The notes beneath the pieces are model-generated. The model made no database searches, was not told where the DNA came from, and saw only the letters and a program-made list of their open reading frames with translations. DNA of 64,000 bases from an uncultured Lachnospiraceae bacterium (GTDB taxonomy: Bacteria > Bacillota > Clostridia > Lachnospirales > Lachnospiraceae), in NCBI GenBank assembly GCA_900549995.1, contig URQQ01000006.1, positions 38,892-102,891 of the forward strand, in the 5' to 3' direction. The position numbers were made by a program, and so were the translations under genes. Shown here one piece after another: positions 41,393 to 50,619 of this stretch (its first letter is position 1; each line of letters starts with the position of its first letter).

Positions 41393-42160
41393 ATGGGAAA
41401 GAAATTGGATAATAAAATTGTACTTCTGACAGGAGCCAGCAGAGGGCTGGGAAGGGAAATGGCAGTATATCTGGCAAAAGAGGGTGCCAGGATGGTGATT
41501 TGTGCCCGCACAGAAAGCCAGCTTGAGGAGACTGCCAGGATGTGCAGGGAAGCAGGAGGAGAGGCACTTCCTGTTGTCTGTGATGTATCAGACCGGGAGC
41601 AGCTGAGAAATTTTGTGAATACTGCAGCAGAAAAATACGGAAGGATTGATGCCCTCATTAACAATGCGGCATATGAGTATTCCAAAGCCCCATTCCTTGA
41701 ACAGACAGAGGAAGACCTGTTGAATGCATTTTCAACGGGAATGTTCGCAGTGTGGGATTCGATGAGGATGTGTTTTCCTTATATGAAGGAGAATGGGGGA
41801 GCCATTGTAAACATGCTTTCAGCCACATATGCGGAGGCGATCTACGGTGAAGCGTCGGCCAATGCAGACAAGGGCGGGATACGTTCCATGTCAATGGCAG
41901 CGGCCAGAGACTGGGGCAGACACAAAATCCGCGTAAATACAGTAGCACCATTTCTTGGGAAGACATTTTATGAAAATGTTCCTGAGGAATTCAGTGACTG
42001 GGTTCAGACAAGAGAAACGCATTATGCCACACCGGCCGGAGTTGAGGGAAAGCCGGAAAATGTGGCAGCTGCCGTGTCTTTTCTGATTTCGGGAGAATCT
42101 GAGTGGATCACTGGTCAGAACATTACGGTAGATGGCGGACGGTGTATTCTTTTTATCTGA
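41393..42160 (+). CDS. Short-chain dehydrogenase-like protein, catalytic Tyr missing
   Basis: A 255-aa SDR. The cofactor motif TGASRGLG, DVSDR and NNAA are intact and the length and end (WITGQNITVDGGRCI) are normal. But where the active-site Tyr-x-x-x-Lys should be, it reads ASANADK, with Ala in place of Tyr, while the adjacent SDR at 42210 has SYDADK. It is 30-40% like its partner by eye. It may be an inactive partner of a heteromeric reductase. ATG at 41393 follows AGGAGGG. Confidence 0.85.
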   Translation: MGKKLDNKIVLLTGASRGLGREMAVYLAKEGARMVICARTESQLEETARMCREAGGEALPVVCDVSDREQLRNFVNTAAEKYGRIDALINNAAYEYSKAPFLEQTEEDLLNAFSTGMFAVWDSMRMCFPYMKENGGAIVNMLSATYAEAIYGEASANADKGGIRSMSMAAARDWGRHKIRVNTVAPFLGKTFYENVPEEFSDWVQTRETHYATPAGVEGKPENVAAAVSFLISGESEWITGQNITVDGGRCILFI

Positions 42161-42209
42161 CGGATTTCTTTGACGATTGCTGTTTCAGGAGATGAAGGAG
42201 GTTAAAAAT

Positions 42210-42983
42210 ATGTTTGAAGATCTAAAAGGAAAAGTTGTACTGCTCACAGGAGCCAGCATGGGGCTCGGACGCCAGCAGGCCATTTATTTCTATAAGCTGG
42301 GGATGAAAGTATCGATCTGTGCAAGGCGGGAGGAAAAATTGCTGGAGGTTGTCAAGATCTGTGAAGACCTGGGCGGCGAAGGTGAGATCATGGAAGTGCC
42401 CTGTGATATCAGTAATTACGGCCAGCTGAAAGAGTATGTGGATCAGACGGTAGAAAGATTTGGGACGATTGATTTTCTTGTCAATAATGCGAATAAGGAG
42501 GCACTGCTGACACCTTTTGATGAGCAGCCGGATGATATTTTAAAGAAGGATATCTTTGTAGGATGCATGGCACACTGGAGATTGATGAAATTATGTGTAC
42601 CTTACATGAAAGGGAAAAAAGCTTCTATTATTAACTATGCTTCTGGAAATTATCAGCTGGGGATGGATGGGATGGCTTCGTATGATGCTGATAAAGGAGC
42701 TATCAGAGGGCTTGCGATGGTTGCGGCAAGAGAACTTGGACAGTATGGAATCCGGGTGAACACGGTAGGCCCGGCAGCTGTCACAGATACCGTATTAAAT
42801 AACACACCGCCGGAATACAGAGACTGGGTGATAAGATGTTCTTCCTGCAACGCGCTGCGGCGTATTGGGCATCCGGAAACTGATATACCGCCGGTAGTTG
42901 CCTGGCTGATGTCGGAGACAAGCGAATGGGTATCCGGTCAGAATATCAACATTGACGGAGGATCGTGTATCTACGGTATGTAA
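42210..42983 (+). CDS. Short-chain dehydrogenase/reductase
   Basis: A 257-aa SDR with TGASMGLG near 13, VNNAN, and an intact Ser/Tyr-x-x-x-Lys centre (NYASGNYQL...SYDADK). ATG at 42210 follows GAAGGAGGT; the frame opens at 42177. It follows the Tyr-less SDR by 50 bases in the same operon, so the two may form one enzyme. FabG-like or hydroxysteroid dehydrogenase roles are possible; nothing in the sequence tells them apart. Confidence 0.93.
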   Translation: MFEDLKGKVVLLTGASMGLGRQQAIYFYKLGMKVSICARREEKLLEVVKICEDLGGEGEIMEVPCDISNYGQLKEYVDQTVERFGTIDFLVNNANKEALLTPFDEQPDDILKKDIFVGCMAHWRLMKLCVPYMKGKKASIINYASGNYQLGMDGMASYDADKGAIRGLAMVAARELGQYGIRVNTVGPAAVTDTVLNNTPPEYRDWVIRCSSCNALRRIGHPETDIPPVVAWLMSETSEWVSGQNINIDGGSCIYGM

Positions 42984-43048
42984 AAGAAAAGAGAGGATTG
43001 CCCTGGTGCATTTGGAAGAGAAGATGCGGGAATGAGTAGATTGGAGAG

Positions 43049-43094
43049 AATGGCGGTATTACAGTTTCGGGGAACTTGTAATACCGCCATTTTT
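43049..43094 (+). terminator. Terminator of the SDR operon
   Basis: ATGGCGGTATTACA (43050-43063) is exactly complementary to TGTAATACCGCCAT (43077-43090), followed by TTTT. Confidence 0.93.
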
Positions 43095-43189
43095 CTGAGT
43101 TACAGGGCTGTGTATCTGTGGAACAATAAAAGTGGCGGCAAGGGGAATGGTATGATAACATTATAGTGATAAAGATTTATAGATGAAAC

Positions 43190-43207
43190 ATGACAGGCAG
43201 CTGTCAT
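43190..43207. promoter_or_regulatory. Palindrome ATGACAG-GCAG-CTGTCAT
   Basis: A 7-bp inverted repeat related to the one at 33084-33107; both share ATGACA...TGTCAT and lie about 75-110 bases before small-protein genes of unknown function. Confidence 0.35.
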
Positions 43208-43279
43208 CTATCTTATGGTATGGTCAGGTTGCCATAGATTTCAGAGTACAGGGGAATGGGGCAGAAGGAGGAACGTATC

Positions 43280-43708
43280 ATGATGTCAGACAGAATACCA
43301 GATCAAGAAGAGTTGGAAGAACTCGCATGAAAGCCGTTATATGAGATTTGGACAGCGCTTTGTGCGCGGATTGACGAAAAATATGAGATGGACCGTCTGT
43401 GGAATAAAGGCGGCAGAAATTGGGAGTACGAATACAAATACCGCCGGGGCGGCAAGACATTGTGCGCACTGTATGTGAGAGAAAAATGTATTGGCCTGAT
43501 GATTATATTTGGAAAAGCTGAGCGAGAAAAATTCGAAGCTCAGCGGCAGGCATATTCGCAGGAGATTCAGCGCATATATGATGAGGCGGACACGTACCAC
43601 GATGGGAAATGGGTAATGTTTACACCGGAGGATACGTCTATGTTTGATGATTACATGAAACTGCTGGAATTAAAAAGGAGGCCGAATGGAAAAGGCGGAA
43701 ACGAATGA
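43280..43708 (+). pseudogene. DUF3788 family gene with in-frame TGA
   Basis: Starting from ATG 43280, after GAAGGAGG, 16 codons run to TGA at 43328-43330; the same phase then continues for 126 codons to 43708 with the DUF3788 pattern (WEYEYKYRRGGKTLCALYVREKCIGLMIIFGKAEREKFE, then DGKWVMF). DUF3788 proteins are not known to me to contain Sec, and no good SECIS hairpin follows, so a recent nonsense change is the simplest reading. An internal ATG at 43388 could give a short form. It overlaps the next gene by 23 bases. Confidence 0.7.
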
Positions 43709-43961
43709 TTTACTTTTGAATCTTAAAAAATTTCATACCACTGCATTGGGGGCGGAGCGAATTCGAAGAAATCTGTGTCTGGAGGTGGCAGACGTTGTGG
43801 CCTGGTGCCGGGAGAAGGCTTTGGAACCGGACTGTATGATAACCAGACAAGGGAAAAACTGGTATATCAGATCTTCCGGATGTGAAATTACAGTGAATGC
43901 ATCAAGTTATACCATTATTACGGCACATAAGATTTCAGAAAATAAAGGAGGAGGCAGGTAA
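43686..43961 (+). CDS. DUF3781 family protein
   Basis: A 91-aa protein of DUF3781: LLLNLKKFHTTALGAERIRRNLCLEVADVVAWCREKAL and NWYIRSSGCEITVNASSYTIITAHKI are recognisable. ATG at 43686 follows AAAGGAGG and lies inside the end of the DUF3788 frame, so they were translationally coupled. No function is known for either family. Confidence 0.85.
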   Translation: MEKAETNDLLLNLKKFHTTALGAERIRRNLCLEVADVVAWCREKALEPDCMITRQGKNWYIRSSGCEITVNASSYTIITAHKISENKGGGR

Positions 43962-44111
43962 TTATTTCTCGATTATAGGTTGATTATATCGATGAATAAT
44001 TATAAAATGGTCATAGAGGATCTATACTGCCTTACTGATGATGGAGGCGGTGATGAGGTTACAAGCCAGGTGGATGGAGGGCGTATATCTGCTTTGGCTT
44101 TAGGGGGAAAA

Positions 44112-46037
44112 ATGCATTGGAATATAGCGGCAGAGTGTATCTCTATCATTAATATCATTATCATATGGTTTTATTCAAGGAAAAGCAATCTTGTACCGTC
44201 ACTGAAAAACTGGCTGTTTCAGCTATGTTTTTTAGTGACTTTTTGTGCCATGGTTTTTAATGTTTTATCCACGGTTATGCTGGCTTATCCGCAGCATTCA
44301 CCTCCATTTCTGACGTGGCTTGTGACAACCGTTTATTTTGTAGCGACTCCGCTTATGGGGATGGCATATTTTTCTTATACAGTGGCAACAGTGTTTGAAC
44401 ACAGCGACAGCACTTTAAAAATTATAGCGTACACATCATTTCCGGGGATTGTCTATTTTGCATTGGTACTGTTGAATCCTTCGTTCAAGATTCTGTTTGA
44501 CATTGATGAAGCAGGAGTATATTCGCAGGGACCGCTCATTGTACTGACCTATGTTATTTTTTATCTGTATTGCCTTGCGGCTGTTGTTGTCGTAGTGATA
44601 CGGAAGAAATATATAGAAGTATCGATCCGCAGAATTCTCGCCGCGTTTCCGTTGATTGCCATGGCAGTAATTATTGTACAGCAGGCTTATCCGGAGGTAA
44701 TTCTTTCAGGATCGGCGGCTACCAGCGCAATTTTAATTATTTATCTCTACCTGCAGAATAAGCAGAATTCGATCGATTATCTTACCGGGCTTCCGAACCG
44801 GCAGGAATTTCTGAAAATGCTGGAACTGCAGATTAAAAAATCAAATGATTTTAATATTACGGTTCTGTCGCTCCGGGGATTTAAAAGGGTCAATGATACT
44901 TACGGACAGCATAACGGGGATCTCTTTCTCCAGATGATCGGAAGATATCTGGAAAATATATCAGAGCCTCATTGTCTGTACCGGTACGGCGGAGATGAGT
45001 TTGCGATTATTTCCTATGGGCCTTTTGATGAGAGTATCGAAGCAAATGTAAAAAAGCTGGACCAGAGGATGCAGCAGACATGGATCATCGGAGAAAACAG
45101 CTGCATCATACCTGCAGTAATTGGGGTGATTGGATATCCGGAGTGTGCAGACACGGTGGAGGAGCTGATCAACGGTATTGAATTTGCAGTTTCCATGGCG
45201 AAGAGTGAGGCGGGAACGAATGTCTATTACTGTGGTCAGGAGATGTTAAATGCGATGAGGCGCCGGCAGCAGATCGTCAGTATACTTGAGAGTAATCTTC
45301 AGAATAACAGTTTTTCGGTATTTTACCAGCCGATTATTTCTACGGAAAGCGGGAGATACATAGTTGCTGAGTCACTGCTGAGGATACCAGATTCACTGAT
45401 CGGGCCGCTTTATCCGAATGAATTTATTCCGATAGCGGAGGAGACCGGGATGATTATAGAGATTACATATCAGGTGTTGGACAAGGTATGTAAATTCATC
45501 AACCGGCTGACCGAATGGGATCCGGAGTTTGAAGGGGTTCATGTCAATTTCTCAGGACAGCAGTTCTCACAGATTGGCCTGGCAGAAAAAGTAGAAGAGA
45601 TTATCCGAAGGAATGGTACGCCATTTTCCAAGATTAAAATTGAGATTACCGAGAGTATTCTTGCTGAAAATGCGGATGTGGTAGCTGAATTTGCGGAAGA
45701 GATGCAGAAAAAAGGTGTCTTAATTGAACTCGATGACTTTGGGACAGGATATTCGAATATTGTATCAGTTATGAATACTCCGCTTGATACGGTAAAACTT
45801 GATAAAAGCCTGATATGGTCGGCGATGGAACGAAAAGAGGCGGCTGCCATGGTGAAGAGTCTGACGACAGTGTTTCATGAGATGGGGCTGCAGGTGCTGG
45901 CTGAGGGAGTGGAGGATGAAGAACAGGCAGCATTTGTGAAAAACTGTGGTATGGATCTTATTCAGGGATTTTATTTCTCCAGGCCGCTGCCGGAGGAAGA
46001 AGCGTATACGTTTATTAAGGAACAAAGCAGTTCATAG
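44112..46037 (+). CDS. Membrane GGDEF-EAL protein (probable c-di-GMP phosphodiesterase)
   Basis: About 641 aa. Seven or eight membrane helices fill the first 220 residues, then GGDEF and EAL domains. The GGDEF signature RYGGDEF is kept, but the first metal-binding Asp of the cyclase is missing (SLRGFKRVND in place of D-x-D-x-FK), so cyclase activity is doubtful. The EAL domain keeps ESLLR (Glu kept, Ala to Ser), the NFSGQQ Asn, the ExxE pair, LDDFGTGYSN, the Lys in VKLDK and AEGVE; phosphodiesterase activity is likely. ATG at 44112 after AGGGGGA starts directly before the first helix; in-frame starts at 43980 or 43992 are less likely. Confidence 0.85.
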   Translation: MHWNIAAECISIINIIIIWFYSRKSNLVPSLKNWLFQLCFLVTFCAMVFNVLSTVMLAYPQHSPPFLTWLVTTVYFVATPLMGMAYFSYTVATVFEHSDSTLKIIAYTSFPGIVYFALVLLNPSFKILFDIDEAGVYSQGPLIVLTYVIFYLYCLAAVVVVVIRKKYIEVSIRRILAAFPLIAMAVIIVQQAYPEVILSGSAATSAILIIYLYLQNKQNSIDYLTGLPNRQEFLKMLELQIKKSNDFNITVLSLRGFKRVNDTYGQHNGDLFLQMIGRYLENISEPHCLYRYGGDEFAIISYGPFDESIEANVKKLDQRMQQTWIIGENSCIIPAVIGVIGYPECADTVEELINGIEFAVSMAKSEAGTNVYYCGQEMLNAMRRRQQIVSILESNLQNNSFSVFYQPIISTESGRYIVAESLLRIPDSLIGPLYPNEFIPIAEETGMIIEITYQVLDKVCKFINRLTEWDPEFEGVHVNFSGQQFSQIGLAEKVEEIIRRNGTPFSKIKIEITESILAENADVVAEFAEEMQKKGVLIELDDFGTGYSNIVSVMNTPLDTVKLDKSLIWSAMERKEAAAMVKSLTTVFHEMGLQVLAEGVEDEEQAAFVKNCGMDLIQGFYFSRPLPEEEAYTFIKEQSSS

Positions 46038-46051
46038 AGATGGGATTATGG

Positions 46052-46088
46052 GGCGGTACGTCAGTGGATACTTGGCTGATGTACCGCC
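46052..46088 (+). terminator. Hairpin after the GGDEF-EAL gene
   Basis: GGCGGTAC (46052-46059) pairs with GTACCGCC (46081-46088) with an inner TCAG/CTGA; a T-run follows only weakly. Confidence 0.6.
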
Positions 46089-46230
46089 TGAAGTTTTCAT
46101 ATGGGGCAACGGGTGATTTTATCTTGACTTGTTAATACTACTGATGTAAGATTAAGTAAAAATATAAAAATAATGGTTACATATATTTTTTTACATTTAA
46201 ATCCTACAAATGTAAGATATTGGAGAGTCT

Positions 46231-47409
46231 ATGTTGAAGAAAAGAAAATTTATGATTATTGTATTGCTAAGTGCTTTGCTCATGGCTGGATGTGAAAGAG
46301 GGAATGAGGCGGCAGGCAGAGATCATGCGGTACAGAGTGGGAAGAAGGAACTTTACAGAGAATCAGAAGCAATTGCGGAAAATTACCGGGAGATATATGA
46401 GCAGGCGGTAAAAACAGGAACGCTTGGAACATTGGAAAATGTTGAGGAGATTGTATCATATCTTGGAAACCTGGGTTATACAGCAGTTGATAAAGAGAAT
46501 CAGGTAGATATGGTGAATGCCAAAAGAGTAGAGGAATTCAACCATAAAGTGGAAGAAAAGAAACTGGCAGATTTAATGGTTATTTCAGTGATGGAGGATG
46601 GCGGTTTTATCAGATATGACCTGAAAACAGAGGAAGGAAAAATTTCGGTGACACAGAGCCTGCTGTCGTGGAATGAAGGTCATCCGGAATCGGATTACAG
46701 CAAAGAATATCCGGCATACACGTGGGACTATTCTGACAGCGGATATCTGTTTTTCGAACAATACAGGCCCGCGGGATATGACGGCCCTTCAGGTCATACA
46801 GCAATCCGGGTACAGCCTCTTGACCGGAAATGCCGGGAATTGAACCGGAAATATATTCTGCCTGTGAGTTATCATCTGAATAATATGTTTATTACAGATT
46901 GGAATGAGGAGGAGTTTCGGGATCTGGATTTTTATGATCTGTTCCATCCGATGTATGAGATGAAATATGGAAAGGAATTTCCTTACACGTATACTTATAC
47001 AGGTGATTTTTATGAAATACCGGAGAATGAATTTGAGGATTTATTTATGACATACTTTCAAATGGACAGCAGTGTTCTACGTCAGAGAACGACGTATTTT
47101 GCGGAAAATCATACGTATCAGTACAGGCCGAGGGGACGGTATGATTTCGGCACTACCGCCAACATTCCTTATCCCGAAGTAACTGATTATGAGGAAAATG
47201 AAGACGGAACACTCAAGCTTACCGTCTGTGCTGTCTGGCCGCAGAAAAATACTGCCAAAGCTCTTTTGAGTGAGGTTGTGATCCGGCCTCTCTCGGAGGA
47301 ACGTTTCCAGTATGTTTCAAACCAGATCATTCCGACAGAGGGGCAGATGGAACCTGCCTGGTATGAGAGAAGACTGACGAAGGAAGAATGGGAACAACTG
47401 GCTCCATAG
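46231..47409 (+). CDS. Lipoprotein, DUF6070-like
   Basis: A 392-aa lipid-anchored protein. The signal peptide ends in a lipobox LMAGC (Cys21). The mature protein is rich in aromatic residues and acidic; repeated YTYTY and EYPAYTWDY stretches suggest a beta-rich fold. I recall similar Lachnospiraceae proteins as DUF6070, without a known role. It is convergent with the diguanylate cyclase gene, 12 bases apart. ATG at 46231 has only a weak ribosome site (GGAGAG). Confidence 0.75.
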   Translation: MLKKRKFMIIVLLSALLMAGCERGNEAAGRDHAVQSGKKELYRESEAIAENYREIYEQAVKTGTLGTLENVEEIVSYLGNLGYTAVDKENQVDMVNAKRVEEFNHKVEEKKLADLMVISVMEDGGFIRYDLKTEEGKISVTQSLLSWNEGHPESDYSKEYPAYTWDYSDSGYLFFEQYRPAGYDGPSGHTAIRVQPLDRKCRELNRKYILPVSYHLNNMFITDWNEEEFRDLDFYDLFHPMYEMKYGKEFPYTYTYTGDFYEIPENEFEDLFMTYFQMDSSVLRQRTTYFAENHTYQYRPRGRYDFGTTANIPYPEVTDYEENEDGTLKLTVCAVWPQKNTAKALLSEVVIRPLSEERFQYVSNQIIPTEGQMEPAWYERRLTKEEWEQLAP

Positions 47410-47421
47410 GAGAATCGGAAG

Positions 47422-48930
47422 CTATGGAGCGCAGTCTGTGTCCGGAGGTACCGGCATCCGGGAATAGAACGTGTAATTATTTCTTCCGGCCCGTTTCGTA
47501 CAATAGAGAGCTTCATCGGCGTGCTGGTATAACTCCATAAACTGTTTCCCGTCATAAGGGTACAGAGAGATCCCTACACTGATTGAAAAACTGACAGTTC
47601 CTTCTGCCGTGTCACAGCAAAGGGGAGCAGTTAACTGCAGAGCCTTCTCGCGGACGGTCTTTGGATCCGTAAAGTCTTTCATAAGGATGATGAATTCATC
47701 TCCGCCCATTCTGCCGATGATGTCTGTTTTGAAGAAACAGCTCTCAAGCCGCCTGGCCAGTTTCTTCAGTACGATATCACCGACAACATGGCCGTATTGG
47801 TCATTGATGTTCTTAAAACAGTCAATGTCAATCAGAAACAGGGCATGTTTTTTATTCCGGCTGCCATGTTCCAGCGTATGGATGATTTCTGTTTCGGCAC
47901 AGCCTCTGTTAAGAATTCCGGTCAGGCCGTCAAGCCTTGCCAGCTTTTCCAGTGTGTTTCGTACACGTTTCTGCTCGCGGAAGCGGAGAACGATAATAAT
48001 AATCAGGAGTACTGTCATGATAAGGATCAGCTTCAGAGCAAGAAGATAACCTATATGCTCTAACTGGATTGACTGTGTTCTAAGTACGCTCACACGTGCC
48101 ATCACAATTACATACCAGTGATTATAACGGATGGGTGCATAGGAACAATAACGCTCCGTATCCTGGACATAATAGGAGGAAAAACCATCCGTTCCTTTCT
48201 GAAAATCTTCACGCATTCCCTCGGCGGAGTTGTTGGAGAAAATAATATTAGATTCAATGAGCGAATCAATGACATTTAGTCCGAGCTGGTTTTTATGATC
48301 TTCAGTCTGACGGCCAAGAACTGTGGTGCCGTCGTCTGACAGAAGGGCGATTTCAGCAGAACCGCCAAGAAATTCATTCTGAAACAGGGTGTAAAAGCGT
48401 TCGGTATGATAGGCCGAAATTAAAACCCCTTTCTGTCTGCCAAAGTCTGCCGGCACGGCAATTCCGAACAACACCTGTTTCAGTTTGTCCGAATACCATG
48501 ACTTTGTGAATGTAGTTGAGGTGATTCCCTGGAGTGAGTGATAATCCCATGATGTCTCAGCAGAATCCGGGGATAATTCCCCCGCATAGCTGGAGAAAAG
48601 CCTTCCATCGGGAGTAAGATAGAATGCTTCATCGACATGGCCATTCTGTGCATAAGACTGGAGTGTCTGTGTAATCTGGTCACTTGAATTGTAGTCATCA
48701 TCTGACATAAAAATGACAGCAGTCTCTGCCAGCTGCTTTAGATAGTCAATTTCATTATTAATCTGGTTAATACAGTTCTCTTCGATTGCTTCGATCTGGT
48801 TTTTCATATCATTTTTGACTTCACGGTCAACCCGGGTGCGGAAATCCATGAATGTACAGAAAATTAAAATCACTGCAATGATAATTGCAGGGCAGATCAG
48901 GTTCTGTTCACGAAATAATTTTTTGCTCAT
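47422..48930 (-). CDS. Diguanylate cyclase with extracellular Cache sensor
   Basis: A 502-aa membrane receptor. A membrane helix at about 10-30 and a second at about 295-315 flank a dCache-type extracellular sensor domain (VDEAFYLTPDGRLFSSY, GVLISAYHTERFY and CSYAPIRYNHWYVIVMA). The cytoplasmic GGDEF domain has intact DIDCFKNINDQYGH and MGGDEFIILM, so it should make cyclic-di-GMP. Together with the nearby GGDEF-EAL protein, this makes a local c-di-GMP pair. Ligand unknown. Confidence 0.92.
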   Translation of the reverse strand: MSKKLFREQNLICPAIIIAVILIFCTFMDFRTRVDREVKNDMKNQIEAIEENCINQINNEIDYLKQLAETAVIFMSDDDYNSSDQITQTLQSYAQNGHVDEAFYLTPDGRLFSSYAGELSPDSAETSWDYHSLQGITSTTFTKSWYSDKLKQVLFGIAVPADFGRQKGVLISAYHTERFYTLFQNEFLGGSAEIALLSDDGTTVLGRQTEDHKNQLGLNVIDSLIESNIIFSNNSAEGMREDFQKGTDGFSSYYVQDTERYCSYAPIRYNHWYVIVMARVSVLRTQSIQLEHIGYLLALKLILIMTVLLIIIIVLRFREQKRVRNTLEKLARLDGLTGILNRGCAETEIIHTLEHGSRNKKHALFLIDIDCFKNINDQYGHVVGDIVLKKLARRLESCFFKTDIIGRMGGDEFIILMKDFTDPKTVREKALQLTAPLCCDTAEGTVSFSISVGISLYPYDGKQFMELYQHADEALYCTKRAGRNNYTFYSRMPVPPDTDCAP

Positions 48931-49098
48931 AGCGGCTCCTTAGCAGTAAGCAGTACCAGTTAGCACAGGCACAAATTCATATGACTTTATTATACTACCG
49001 CAGAATCTTTTTTGTCCATCTGTTAACATAAGGATCATAAAAAATGCGGGGAAAAAGAAAATGAGTATCTAAAGCGGTAATAGCAGGAAGAGTCTTTC

Positions 49099-49127
49099 TT
49101 GACAAATAAAGATGTGAATGTTATTCT
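49099..49127 (+). promoter_or_regulatory. Promoter of third MATE gene
   Basis: TTGACA (49099-49104), spacing 17, TATTCT (49122-49127). The transcript would begin near 49134 with a hairpin leader. Confidence 0.7.
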
Positions 49128-49158
49128 GGTAAAGTTCAATTATGAAAAGTTGCCAAAG

Positions 49159-49211
49159 GCTATAAGTTTTTCTGTTTCTGAGATAAACAGAAGAATCTTA
49201 TAGCTTTTTTT
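49159..49211 (+). terminator. Attenuator-like terminator in the leader of the third MATE gene
   Basis: GCTATAAG (49159-49166) pairs with CTTATAGC (49197-49204), an inner TTCTGTTT pairs with AAACAGAA, and seven T follow. It lies between the promoter and the gene start at 49232, so transcripts must pass it. A tiny frame (ATG 49142, MKSCQRL) ends in the 5' arm but has no ribosome site. Confidence 0.8.
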
Positions 49212-49231
49212 GTGGTAAAGGAGGAGAATTT

Positions 49232-50617
49232 ATGGATAAAAGTATTGAAGCTATGGGGAAGAAACCGATTTTGCCGCTTCTGCTTTCCATGTCATTTCCG
49301 CCAATGCTGTCAATGCTTATACAGTCGATGTATAATATTATTGACAGTATATTTGTGGCAAGGCTTGGGGAGGATGCGCTGACGGCTGTGTCTCTGGCAT
49401 TCCCGCTTCAGAACCTGGTGCTTTCTGTGGCGGTAGGTCTTGGCGTAGGGTTAAATGCTGTGATTGCCAGGAATCTTGGGGCTGGTGATGTAAAAGAGGC
49501 AGAGAATGCTGCTGCCCACGGAATGGTGTTGACAGCGGTGCATTCGGTGATGTTTGTGTTGATCGGTCTGTTTCTGACGAAACCGTTTTTTCATATGTTT
49601 ACAAAAAATGAGGCAGTATTTACGATGGGGTGTCAGTATACTTATCTTGTGATCTGCTTTTCTGCAGGAAGCTTATTCCACATTGCGGTTGAGAAGATGT
49701 TTCAATCTACCGGGAGTATGGTCATACCGATGCTGATGCAGGGATTTGGTGCGATTGTCAATATTATACTGGATCCGATTATGATTTTTGGACTGCTGGG
49801 ATTTCCGGCGATGGGAGTCACCGGGGCAGCAGCAGCGACGCTGATCGGGCAGTTTTCGGCGTGTATCCTGTCGGTTCTTCTGTTTCTGAAAAAAGGCAAA
49901 ATTAAGCTTCATCTGAGAGGATTCAGGTTTCGGAAAAATACAGTCAGAAATATTTATTCCGTGGCAGTGCCATCTGCTGTCATGTCGTCGCTTTCGTCAA
50001 TTTTAGTAGGGACACTCAATGGCATATTATCATCGGTTTCACAGACAGCAGTTGCGGTGCTGGGGATTTATTTCAAACTGCAGACATTTGTCTATATGCC
50101 GGCCAATGGTGTTGTGCAGGGGCTGCGCCCGATCATCAGCTACAATTATGGAGCGGGGGATCGGAGACGGCTGACGGCCACGATTAAGACGGCATGTTGT
50201 GTCATCGCAGGAATTATGTGCGCCGGCATGGTGCTGTTCATAGGGTTTCCGGAACAGATTATGCGGATGTTTGACGCGGGTAAAATGATGGAAGAAATGG
50301 GGATCCTGGCACTCAGAATCATCAGCATGGGATTTCTTGTATCTGCACTTGGAATCACATTCTCGGGAACCTTCGAAGCGTTGGGTCTGGGATTTCATTC
50401 TCTTGTCATCTCGCTGCTCAGACAGTTTATCATTACGATTCCGCTTTCTGTCCTTCTGATCCAAACGGCGGGAGTCACGGGAGTCTGGATTTCCTTTCCT
50501 GTGGCTGAGGCAATTGCGGCGGTGGCAGCAGTGATTTTATTCCTGTATGTGTGGAGAAAAAAGATAATGCCGTTTCTATGCGCTCAGGGAAAAGAAGAGA
50601 AAGGGGACATGAAATAA
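49232..50617 (+). CDS. MATE family efflux transporter (third of three)
   Basis: A 461-aa twelve-helix MATE protein; opening KKPILPLLLSMSFPPMLSMLIQSMYNIIDSIFVARLGEDALTAVSLAFPLQ is characteristic of DinF/NorM-like pumps of Clostridia. The ribosome site AAAGGAGG lies before ATG 49232. A terminator in its leader suggests conditional expression, and a Nudix gene follows after two bases of spacing, so both are probably on one transcript. Confidence 0.93.
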   Translation: MDKSIEAMGKKPILPLLLSMSFPPMLSMLIQSMYNIIDSIFVARLGEDALTAVSLAFPLQNLVLSVAVGLGVGLNAVIARNLGAGDVKEAENAAAHGMVLTAVHSVMFVLIGLFLTKPFFHMFTKNEAVFTMGCQYTYLVICFSAGSLFHIAVEKMFQSTGSMVIPMLMQGFGAIVNIILDPIMIFGLLGFPAMGVTGAAAATLIGQFSACILSVLLFLKKGKIKLHLRGFRFRKNTVRNIYSVAVPSAVMSSLSSILVGTLNGILSSVSQTAVAVLGIYFKLQTFVYMPANGVVQGLRPIISYNYGAGDRRRLTATIKTACCVIAGIMCAGMVLFIGFPEQIMRMFDAGKMMEEMGILALRIISMGFLVSALGITFSGTFEALGLGFHSLVISLLRQFIITIPLSVLLIQTAGVTGVWISFPVAEAIAAVAAVILFLYVWRKKIMPFLCAQGKEEKGDMK

Positions 50618-50619
50618 TG

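Noticed and set aside
43331..43390. SECIS element for the TGA in the DUF3788 gene
   Set aside because: Only a small GCGC/GCGC hairpin is present, at the wrong place and without a G-starting loop; the family has no known Sec.
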